Below, piece after piece: positions 1 through 9,600 of a DNA stretch of 64,000 nt. A program made the position numbers and the translations under genes. This DNA is from Flavobacteriales bacterium (GTDB lineage Bacteria > Bacteroidota > Bacteroidia > UBA10329), in assembly GCA_021739695.1 (NCBI GenBank), contig JAIPBM010000001.1, positions 1 through 64,000 on the forward strand. Reading direction: 5' to 3'. The notes under the pieces are model-generated. The model was not told the origin of the DNA and did no database searches. It worked only from the letters and a program-made list of their open reading frames with translations. The stretch's first letter is position 1; every line of letters starts with the position of its first letter.

Positions 1-3000
1 ACAATACTTGCATTTCCGCTGGCATCCAACTGAACAGTGATGTTCTGGCAGATGGCCGTTGGGTCGACTGTGTCTTCGATGGTGACAGTGGCGGTGCATT
101 GGTCTGTATTGCCACTTGGATCAGTCGCGGTAAGTGTAATCGTGTTGGCTCCTGTGTTTGCACAGGTGAAGGTCAATGGCGTGGCACTCAGCGTTACCGA
201 ACAGTTGTCGTTGCTTCCATTATCAACATCTGCTGCTATGATACTTGCGTTGCCGCTGGCATCCAACTGAACAGTGATGTTCTGGCAGATAGCTGTTGGA
301 TCTACGGTGTCTTCGATGGTGACAGTGGCAGTGCACTGGTCTGTGTTGCCACTTGGATCGGTTGCAGTCAACGTGACCGTATTTGCGCCAGTGTTCGCAC
401 AGGTGAATGAAAGTGGTGTGGCACTCAGCGTTACCGAACAGTTGTCGTTGCTGCCGTTATCAACGTCTGCTGCTACGATGCTTGCGTTGCCGCTGGCATC
501 CAACTGAACAGTAATGTTCTGACAGACGGCCGTTGGATTCGTTACATCTTGTACCGTAATGGTGGCAGAGCAATTATCTGTGTTTCCACCTCCGTCTTCA
601 ACAGTCAAAGTCACAACATTAGCACCAAGATCAGAACAGCTAAAAGCGCTTGTTGAAAGTGTGTACGCAGCAATACCGCAATCATCCGAACTTCCATTGT
701 CCACATCGAGACCAGAAACGGTGATGTTTCCAGTAGCATCCAATTGAACAGTGATGTTCTGGCATGCAGCAACTGGTGCGGTATTGTCAGAAATTGTAAG
801 TGTTGCTTGGTCGCAATTTGTTGGGAAAGCTGCCTCACATATCTCATACGTAACGGTGTATGTTGCAGGTGGCGTATTCGGAGCTACATCCACGCTTCCA
901 TCTGCATTGATGGTTACATAGCCTGTTGGATCTGGAGTGATTATCGTGAGAACAACATCAGAGATGGATGGAGCACTGCCTCCAAGGTCATCGTTGGTTA
1001 GGACGTTTATCACGTTGGTTTCACCATTCTGACAGTCTATTGATGGCACCAAATCATCAACGGCATCAATCGGCTCACAAACACTGATCGTAATTGCAAC
1101 TCCACAGGCATCGTCCAAAATAGAAGGAACTGCATAGTAGGTGGTTGTGGTACCCGCAACAGCCGGGAAAGAGGTAGTGTACTCGATGGAGGAGACGGTT
1201 ACCGGAAACTCATTGAAATACCTTGTGCCAGCAGGAAAATGTTCATCAATTGAATCAACCGGAATGCTTACCGTGCTGTAGCAAAAAGGGAAATCCGTCT
1301 GAAGTTGTTCAGGAGTACAGTTTTCGGAAACGTAGTTGGCAGGAACCACAATATCTGCAGTAAGCGGTTCCGTCAATGGCTCACCTTGGCAAGTACCACC
1401 GCTCTCATAACCTGTAATCAATCCAGAGTTTTGAAGCGCAACACCTGTTACGGATCCAGTTCCTGTTAGGGTTCCAGTTGTTGTAATTGCACTAGCGCAA
1501 GCTGCATCATTCAGTAAAATACAATTGTCTACAACCTGAATGGTAAAAGACAAGGTTGCCAACAGATCTTGCGGATCAGCTGGCAGCGGCAATGTTCCAA
1601 AATCCCAAATGATTGAACCTGTTGGACCGGCACTTGGGTCAAAGTAAAGGTTATTAGGAGTCGGAGTTGGTGTAAAGAAAATGCTTCCAACCATACTACC
1701 CGGAACCAAGGTTCCAGTTGATGGCATTGGAATGGTGATCACGTGATTCAAGACTTCTTCGTTACCGATATTTCTCACATCGATATTAAAGGTCATCAGA
1801 TCGCCTGGACCTACGACCAATGGGTCTGGCACAACTGGAGAACCATTCAACTGGCTTACCGAAATTAGACCTTCCACTTCTGGCACATACGAGTCGGACG
1901 ACATCGTGATGTTGTAAATGATATAAGTGTCTTGCGTAGAGCCGTAACGGAAAGTGGTTGATGTTTGGTTATTTGCCATAACCGTGTTACCCGGATTGGG
2001 CACGGTAAAGGCGCTGATATCAAGCCCTGAGTTGTTAAGAATGGTCGGGTTTCGTGGATTGCCGCCTGTAAAAATGGACGAGTTAAAGAAGTTTCCGGTT
2101 GTGTTTCCACCATGACTGAGTCCGACCCAAGCATTATTGGCAGCATTCCTGATCTGAAAATAATCACCAGAATAGGGTGCATCACCTTCTCCGGCCATAA
2201 CTCCAACACGAAGATTTACAGGGCCTGCAGGAGTAGTTTGAAATCCAGTAACCGGAATCTGATACGAAGTGGTACTTGAAGGAACGTATGCGTGTCCGTC
2301 AAATACGGTGATATCTCTCCAGGTCATCAGGTAATTTTCGTACACCACTACCATTCCCCAACCTCCGTAGAGTCCAATACTTCCGATGGCACCTTCCTTA
2401 AGGGCTACATCAGCAACAAAATATTCTCCTGGGCCATGTGTCTGCACATATGTTGTAATGTCCTTGTATGCAGCAAACATTCCATAGGCACTATCTGCTG
2501 TATTGGATGAAAGCGGAAAATAGATCTCAGTCGTTGATTGTGTTGAATAATACGTTGCCCCAGGCCCTTTCAATTTAACCTCGCCCTTATCTACCGTTTG
2601 GGTATAATTCGAATAAACGGGTGCGATTCCTGATACGTTGACATTAGCATCGGCACCGTTTTGAGTGTCGGTGGTATTAAGGTTTGTGCCCGTATCTCTC
2701 ACGAGGCTAATAATTGTCAGATCCACACCGCCAATGGTAATGACATAAGGAGTAGTCAATGTGGCTGTTCCATTAGCACCTGCAGTCGTGTAAGTAACAG
2801 GAACGTTAACTGGCGTTCCTCCGTTAACAGAAAGAGTTACTCGATTTGCCCCAGTATTATTCGTGAAGCTAAATACGTAGGTATTCGTTCCATCGCTGAA
2901 GGTGTAGATCGGATATCTGTTTCCACTTGAACCTCCTCTGCTTACTTGAAGATCATATCCTGTGTCTGGAATATCATCGTTGTGATTAACAGTATAATTC

Positions 3001-3452
3001 TGGTTGACAGGGGTAGTTCCAGTCTGAATCTGATTAGTTACGTTGAACGTTAGAGGTGAACTCGCATTCTCCTCTGTTCTTCCAGTCCAATAGAGGCCTG
3101 CAAAGAGCACATTCGTGCACTCATCCGCAGCTCCATTCTCGGTTGAGTATTCTAATGTGGCAGATGATGAGTTGAACGTGCTGTCAAGCCCATCAATATC
3201 CACATAGATCATCTGATTCTGATTCCCAGTGTTGTCTCCATAGTTTTGCAGCGTCAGGTTTGTGTTCCCGATCATCGCAAAATCACCCTTGATCTTATAT
3301 GTTGCAGGAACCGTTCGCGTGGTAAACGGAACAAATACCTGACCTAAGGTCAATAACGGAGACGTAAGAAAAAGCAACACAAGTAAAGTACATAGACTTG
3401 TTCTACGTGTTTCCCGTAAAGAGAAAATGCTGCTTATTAAAGGTCTGTCCAT
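1..3452 (-). CDS. Large secreted repeat protein, HYR-like repeats (3' end cut by window)
   Basis: About 1150 codons are visible and the frame is still open at the left edge. The N-terminus has a basic stretch (RRTSLC), a hydrophobic core and a plausible cleavage after TLGQ, so it should be exported. About 700 residues follow with no repeats, including FAGLYWTGR, typical of long Bacteroidota extracellular proteins; a DUF11-like or Ig-like segment lies near 1.5-1.9 kb. The last visible part is an array of 79-residue HYR-like units with the signature DPTAICQNITVQLDASG and conserved Cys (CQN, DNC, FTC, DQC). The frame is the same at 3452, near 1049 and at position 5, so no frameshift is seen. The start at 3452 is an ATG; in-frame ATGs at 3494 and 3491 would add 13-14 residues. 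Function is probably surface adhesion or matrix; whether it ends in a T9SS domain lies outside the window. Confidence 0.85.
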   Translation of the reverse strand, partial: MDRPLISSIFSLRETRRTSLCTLLVLLFLTSPLLTLGQVFVPFTTRTVPATYKIKGDFAMIGNTNLTLQNYGDNTGNQNQMIYVDIDGLDSTFNSSSATLEYSTENGAADECTNVLFAGLYWTGRTEENASSPLTFNVTNQIQTGTTPVNQNYTVNHNDDIPDTGYDLQVSRGGSSGNRYPIYTFSDGTNTYVFSFTNNTGANRVTLSVNGGTPVNVPVTYTTAGANGTATLTTPYVITIGGVDLTIISLVRDTGTNLNTTDTQNGADANVNVSGIAPVYSNYTQTVDKGEVKLKGPGATYYSTQSTTEIYFPLSSNTADSAYGMFAAYKDITTYVQTHGPGEYFVADVALKEGAIGSIGLYGGWGMVVVYENYLMTWRDITVFDGHAYVPSSTTSYQIPVTGFQTTPAGPVNLRVGVMAGEGDAPYSGDYFQIRNAANNAWVGLSHGGNTTGNFFNSSIFTGGNPRNPTILNNSGLDISAFTVPNPGNTVMANNQTSTTFRYGSTQDTYIIYNITMSSDSYVPEVEGLISVSQLNGSPVVPDPLVVGPGDLMTFNIDVRNIGNEEVLNHVITIPMPSTGTLVPGSMVGSIFFTPTPTPNNLYFDPSAGPTGSIIWDFGTLPLPADPQDLLATLSFTIQVVDNCILLNDAACASAITTTGTLTGTGSVTGVALQNSGLITGYESGGTCQGEPLTEPLTADIVVPANYVSENCTPEQLQTDFPFCYSTVSIPVDSIDEHFPAGTRYFNEFPVTVSSIEYTTSFPAVAGTTTTYYAVPSILDDACGVAITISVCEPIDAVDDLVPSIDCQNGETNVINVLTNDDLGGSAPSISDVVLTIITPDPTGYVTINADGSVDVAPNTPPATYTVTYEICEAAFPTNCDQATLTISDNTAPVAACQNITVQLDATGNITVSGLDVDNGSSDDCGIAAYTLSTSAFSCSDLGANVVTLTVEDGGGNTDNCSATITVQDVTNPTAVCQNITVQLDASGNASIVAADVDNGSNDNCSVTLSATPLSFTCANTGANTVTLTATDPSGNTDQCTATVTIEDTVDPTAICQNITVQLDASGNASIIAADVDNGSNDNCSVTLSATPLTFTCANTGANTITLTATDPSGNTDQCTATVTIEDTVDPTAICQNITVQLDASGNASI
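41..514 (-). repeat. Two tandem 237-bp coding repeats of high identity
   Basis: Units at about 41-277 and 278-514 match over their whole length with long identical blocks, such as the stretch around GTGGCACTCAGCGTTACCGA in both. Each encodes one 79-residue HYR-like unit. A third, more diverged unit lies at about 515-760, and another unit continues off the left edge. Confidence 0.85.
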
Positions 3453-3546
3453 TTGCCTTTCTGTTCGGAAGCTTAAATTATCAGCTGCCATCATGAAGAG
3501 CGTTCTACGACAGCTTATCCAAAAGGTTATGGCTTAGTTTGGCCCG

Positions 3547-3557
3547 TTTCGACCAAC
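3547..3557 (-). promoter_or_regulatory. Shared upstream element GTTGGTCGAAA (adhesin 1)
   Basis: The minus-strand 11-mer GTTGGTCGAAA lies 95 bp upstream of the start at 3452. The same 11-mer lies upstream of the neighbouring giant adhesin gene at 11249-11259. Its role (activator site, promoter part or 5' leader) is inferred only from this double occurrence. Confidence 0.35.
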
Positions 3558-3636
3558 TAGTTGTTTCGGCTTACTAGTACCGTGTAAAAATTAAATATTC
3601 AGGGTCGATGGTCGATGAAATCGTGTCGTTGGTCAA

Positions 3637-6600
3637 TCAATAAAGGACCGTTACTGAACCAACAATTTTGGGTTTTCCATTTGGTTGTTCCATTCCATCC
3701 CAATAAATACCGTTCTTGAAAATGGCATTTATCTTCCAAACATAAGCTCCCTGTGGAACGAGTTTTCCTTTGTAACGCCCGTCCCAACCTTCGGAAGGGC
3801 TTCCATTGAACAGCTCCGTAGATTCCCATAGCATGTTGCCCCATTTGTCGTAAACCCACGCATGATACTCGCCAATTCCTTCGCCTTTAGGCAAGAAAAC
3901 GCCAGCATCTCCAGGATTATCGATCACCATCGCATTAGGCACAAATAAGCCGTAAGTCAATTCAATATAAATAGAGGTTTGGGCGGTATCAACACAGCCA
4001 TACTCATTGTACACGTGTAGGACGATATCATAGGGACCGAACTCAGGATATGTGTATGTGGGTTCAAAAAGCTGCGAACCGTCTCCATTTCCGAATGTCC
4101 AATTGTATTCGTTTCCACCTGTAGAACTATTGATCAACGTGTACTGATTTCCTGGTTCTGGAAAAGACAAAAGAACCGGTGTGAAGTTGGCTATTGGCCT
4201 CGGAAAAGCGAATACGGCAGAATCAACAGTCAAAGTGTCCATACAACCATTTTCGTTGGTGACAATTAACGTCACATCATAACTTCCGGGGTTTTCGTAA
4301 AGGTGATATGGATTCGGTTCATCGCTGGTCTGACCATCGCCAAAATCCCAAAGAATAGAAGACATTGGTCCACTTTGATTGAACAGTCCAACCAGAATTG
4401 GGAAGCATCCGTCCGGATTTGGAATAGCAAAATTCGCTTCTGGTAATGGGTCAATTGTCAACCATTTGTGGGTAGAATCCACACATCCGTCCGCAGAAGT
4501 GGCCACCAAAGAAATCCTGTATGCTTGCGCTGTATCGTAAACTGCTGTGGGGAGAAACTGCGTTGAAGAATCTCCGTTACCAAAGGACCAACTGAAGCTG
4601 TTGGCATTGGTGCTATTGTTCGCAAAATCAACTACAACAGGGAAGGTACATGCATCAACAATGGTCTCGGTAAATGCGGCTACAACTGGCGCAAAAGTGG
4701 TAACGACAACCGAGTTTGGCACAGACGTACAGCCGTTCTGATCAACAGCAGTCACCGGAATATTATGTGTTTGCGTGATGTACGTTTCATAGCTATTGCC
4801 AAAGCCTTGTCCGTTGTCCCAAGTGATGAGATACGTTCCTCCACCTCCACTCGCTTCCACACTTAAGGAAACAACCGTTCCCGGACAGACCGTTGTATCA
4901 TTTGATGTGATAAGAATGATCTGATCCGGCTCTGACACCTGAACTGTGTCTGCGGACACGCAACCATTGGCATCGGTTACTTCATAGAGATAATCGCCCG
5001 CTTCAAGACCCGAAGCAGTCTGGGTATTTTGGCCAATTGCAATCCAATTGTAATCGTATGGGCCAACTCCACCACTTGCCAAAATTGTTGCGCTTCCATC
5101 ATCAAAACCGAAACACGTGGCATCGGTTACTTGAAGGACGCTCACATCAATTGCAGATGGGCTGGTCATTTCCAGCTCCAGCGAATCCTGGCAACCATTC
5201 AGGTCGGTAACGAGCACTTCGTAAACTCCAACACCAACGGCATTCAAAATGGGGTCAACATCTCCATTTGACCATAAGTATGAATATGTTGGAACGCCAC
5301 CAGTAGCTTGAACCACAAACTGGCCATTTTGAGTTCCAAAACAAGTTACGGAAGTCGTATCTGTCGGATTTACAGTGAGGTCGGTAGGTTCAGAAAGCGT
5401 GATGCTTTGCGCAAGCTGACAACCGTTGGTATCAGTTACGATCACATCATACGTACCTGCCGAAAGCGAATCTATATCCTGCGTTGTTTCGCCCGTATTC
5501 CATTGATAGGAATAAGGAGCTGTTCCGGCAGAAACCTCCACATTGATGAGTCCGTTTGAAAGACCAAAACAAGAAACATTGAATCCGTTATAGGTCGTTG
5601 GAAATGACTGAACATCAATTGGTTCTGGTTCTGATAGTGTAATGCTATCCAAATGAGAGCAACCATTCGCATCTGTCACGGTAACCACATACGTTCCGGC
5701 CACAACGTCAGAAATGTCTTTCTCGATGGCCGTGTATCCATTCTCGCCCGTCCAGAAAAAATCGTAGTCCAAACAATCGGCTCCGCCAAGTATGCCTAGG
5801 TTGATGGACCCATCAGCCAAGCCTGCGCACGAGATGTTTGTACCGCCAATAACCGTTGGACTTGTAATACTTTCGGTTACCAACGGTTCTGGTTCAGTAA
5901 GCAAAATTGTTTCTGTTACCTGTGTTCCATTGGCATCAGTTACCACAACGTTGTACGAACCTGCAGCCAATCCTACCGCAGTCTCAGTTGTCTGACCATT
6001 CGACCATTGGAATTGATAGGGTGAACATCCCCCAGAAACGTTGGCAGTTGCCTCACCATCATCGGCACCATTACAACTGATATTGTAACCGCAGGCAAGT
6101 GTTGGCGATGAAACCTCCACAACAACTGCCGATGGCTGAATGGTAATGGTAAATGAGCACGCAGCTGTGTTGCCTGACTGATCCTCAGCATCGTATGTTA
6201 CCGTTGTGGTTCCAACTGGGAAATTATCTCCCGATTGGAAATTGCTCGTCATGGTAACGGTGCAATTATCACTTTCGGTCGGTTCTGTCCAAGTAACGGA
6301 TGGCGTACAATCTGAACTATCCGGTGTAAACTGAATGTCAGCTGGACAATTAGCTATTACTGGCGAAATCGTATCCAAAACAGTAATGACTGCAACACAA
6401 TTGTCTGTGTTTCCACTTTGATCCGAAACGGTTAGCGTGATGATTTCCTGACCAAGATCGGCACAGAAGAAATCGGCCTGAGAAAGCGACAACGAGTTAA
6501 TGGCGCAATTATCTGTTGAGCCATTATCTACATCGGCTGGATCAGCCGCAACGCTGCCTGCTGCATCTAAATAAACAGTCAGGTTTTGGCAGATTGCGTT

Positions 6601-9600
6601 CGGATCAACATTATCCAAAATGGTTACCGTAGCCGAACACGTTGAAGCGTTGCCGCTGTTATCCACCACACTCAGTTCAACCGTATTCTGTCCCAAATTG
6701 GAACAATCGAACGAAGTGATATCTAAACTAATAGTGGCAATTCCGCAAAGATCAGACGACCCATTATCTATCTGCGATGGAACGATGGTTGCATTTCCAC
6801 TCGCATCTAACTGGACATTGATATCCTGACAAATAGCCGTTGGCGGAACGTTATCCTCCACGGTAACATTGGCCGAGCAGGTAGAAGAATTCCCAGTGGC
6901 ATCCATAGCGGTGAGTGTCACGGTTGCGGTTCCAAGATTTGAACAATCGAACGTGTTTGGAGTAACGGTTAGATCCGTGACAGCACAATTGTCTGTACTT
7001 CCAGCGTCTACATCAGCGGCCACGATGGAAATGCTTCCGCTGGCATCTAACTGAACTACGATATCTTGACAAACGGCAGCTGGATCGATGTTGTCTTGGA
7101 CCGTTACGATGGCAACACATGAGGCTGAATTCCCATTGGCATCCGTGGCAGTAAGTGTCACGTTATTCGCACCTAGACTCGAACAATTGAAGGTTGTTGG
7201 ATCGGCAGCGAGAGTTGGAACTCCACAATTGTCTGAGGAACCTCCATCCACATCGGAAGCCACAATACTTGCGTTTCCTGAGGCATCCAACTGAATAGTA
7301 ATATTCTGACAAATGGCTGTTGGAGGCATGTTATCTTCCACCGTGATCGTAGTCGTGCAGGTAGAAGAATTTCCGTTCACATCGGTTACCGTCAGCACTG
7401 CTTGAGTTACTCCAATTGTCGAGCAATCGAAGGTGTTTGGCGTTAATGAAACGCTTGCAATGGCGCAATTATCGGTTGAACCATTATCGACCTGCGAAGC
7501 ATTGACACTTGCATTTCCGCTCGCATCCAACTGCACCAAAACATCTTGGCAAAGCGCGGTTGGAGCCGTTACATCAGCCACAGTAACGGTGGAAACACAA
7601 CTGGAGCTGTTTCCGTTAAGATCGGTTGCTGTGAGTGTAACCGAATTCGGCCCAACATTGGAACAATCGAACGAATTCTGGTCAATAGCGAGATTGACGA
7701 TGCCGCAATTATCTGAACTACCTGCATCCACGTCTCCGGTAGTAACGCTGATGGCGCCCGAAGCATCCAATTCCACAGTAATGTCTAGGCATAAGGCAAC
7801 TGGCGGCACATTTTCCTGAACAGTTACCGTTGCGGTACATGTAGAGCTGTTTCCGTTTGCATCGCTCGCGGTGAGTGTAACGGTATTTGCTCCGATGTTG
7901 CTGCAATCGAATGTCGAAGGATCAACCGAAAGATCGGCCACACCGCAATTATCGAACGAACCTCCGTCCACATCGGCACCAACAATACTTGCATTTCCAG
8001 TTGCATCCAATTGAATGACAATATCCTGACAAACTGCGGTTGGAGCAGTATTCTCCACAAGTATCACGGTTGCAGAGCACGTAGAAGAATTTCCTGCAAC
8101 ATCAGTAACCGTAAGTTCTACCTGAGCGGGCGCACTCACAGTACAATCGAACGAATTAGGCGTAACAGCAAGCGTCACAGAACCGCTGCAATTATCTGTT
8201 GAACCATTATCGATCTGCGCAGCTACGATGGTTGCCATTCCATTGGCATCCAACGCAACCGTAATGTCTTGACAAACGGCCGTTGGGCCAAGATCGTCCT
8301 CAACGGTTACTGTGGCGTTGCACGAAGAAACAAGTCCATTCACATCCGTTACGGTAAGCACTACCGCATTGGACCCAATTTCTGCGCACGTGAATGTATT
8401 CGGAGATACGGTCATGTTGTCAATTCCGCAATTATCAGTACTTCCTCCGTCCACATCAACTGTGCTGATGCTCGCGTTTCCAGCAGCATCCAACGAAACG
8501 GTAGTATTCTGGCAAATAGCGTTCGGAGCGAGGTTGTCAGCCACTGAAACGATTGCCGAACATGATGCCGAATTTCCACTCGCATCCACAACTGTTACGC
8601 TTACCGAGTTATCGCCAATATCAGCACAGGTAAAATCGGCTGGCGCAACGGTTATATCGACAACGCCACAGTTATCCGTAGAACCTGAACCGAGCTGACT
8701 TCCCGTAACTGAAACGTTGCCCGTAGCATCCAGATCAACAGAAATATTCTGGCAAACAGCTACTGGATCTGCCACATCATTCACCGTTACTGTTGCATTG
8801 CAAGTAGATGTGTTTCCGCTTGCGTCTGTAACGGTAAGCGTTACCGTAGTCGAAGGAACATCAGCACAACTAAACGTATTTTGATTGAGCGAAATGCTCT
8901 GGATCGCACAATTATCCGTGGAGCCATTATCAACCTGCGCTGCGGTGATGGAAGCATTTCCCGATGCATCCAAGGTCACGGAAACATCTTGACAAACCGC
9001 CACAGGCGGAATCTGGTCTTGAACCGTTACGGTAGCATTACAAGTGCTCACATTTCCGTTCACATCCGTAACGGTAAGCACAACAGGATTCGGTCCAAGT
9101 TGGGCACACGTGAAAGCATTTGGAGAAACCACTAACGAAGCAATTCCGCAGTTGTCCGTACTTCCATTATCTACAACCGTGGCCGAAATGGTTGCGCTTC
9201 CGCTTGCGTTCAACTGTACGGTAGCATTTTGGCAAATGGCATTCGGCAATTCAGAATCATCCTGAATAATGGACGCTGTGACCATGTCTGTACAACCGTT
9301 GGCATCCGTCACGTTTACGGTATAGTTGCCAACCGTAAGGTTGGAAATGGAAGCAGTTGTCTCATTATTCGGAAGCCACGTGTAGTTGAAAGGAGCCGTT
9401 CCGCCAGATACGAACGTACTCAACGCTCCATCCGAACCTCCAACACAAGAAACATTCTGATCAACAATAGCGAGAATTGCTGGTTCGTCAAAAACCATGA
9501 TGGACGCATCGGCAGAAGCCGTGCAGCCTTGAGCAATGTAAATGACGTAATGCGTTACAGTATAATTTCCGCTAGATGCGTAGCTGTAACTAGGATTTTC

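Noticed and set aside
37-507. Plus-strand open frames of 77 codons over the adhesin 1 array
   Set aside because: They mirror the repeat units on the opposite strand and have the same 237-bp period; no signal or family match. Shadows of the minus-strand gene.
7433-8698. Plus-strand open frames of 128 codons inside the HYR-like array
   Set aside because: Same period as the coding repeats on the minus strand; arise from codon bias of the array.
6375-9250. Regular spacing of repeats as a CRISPR array
   Set aside because: Units are 237-240 bp and encode continuous protein domains.
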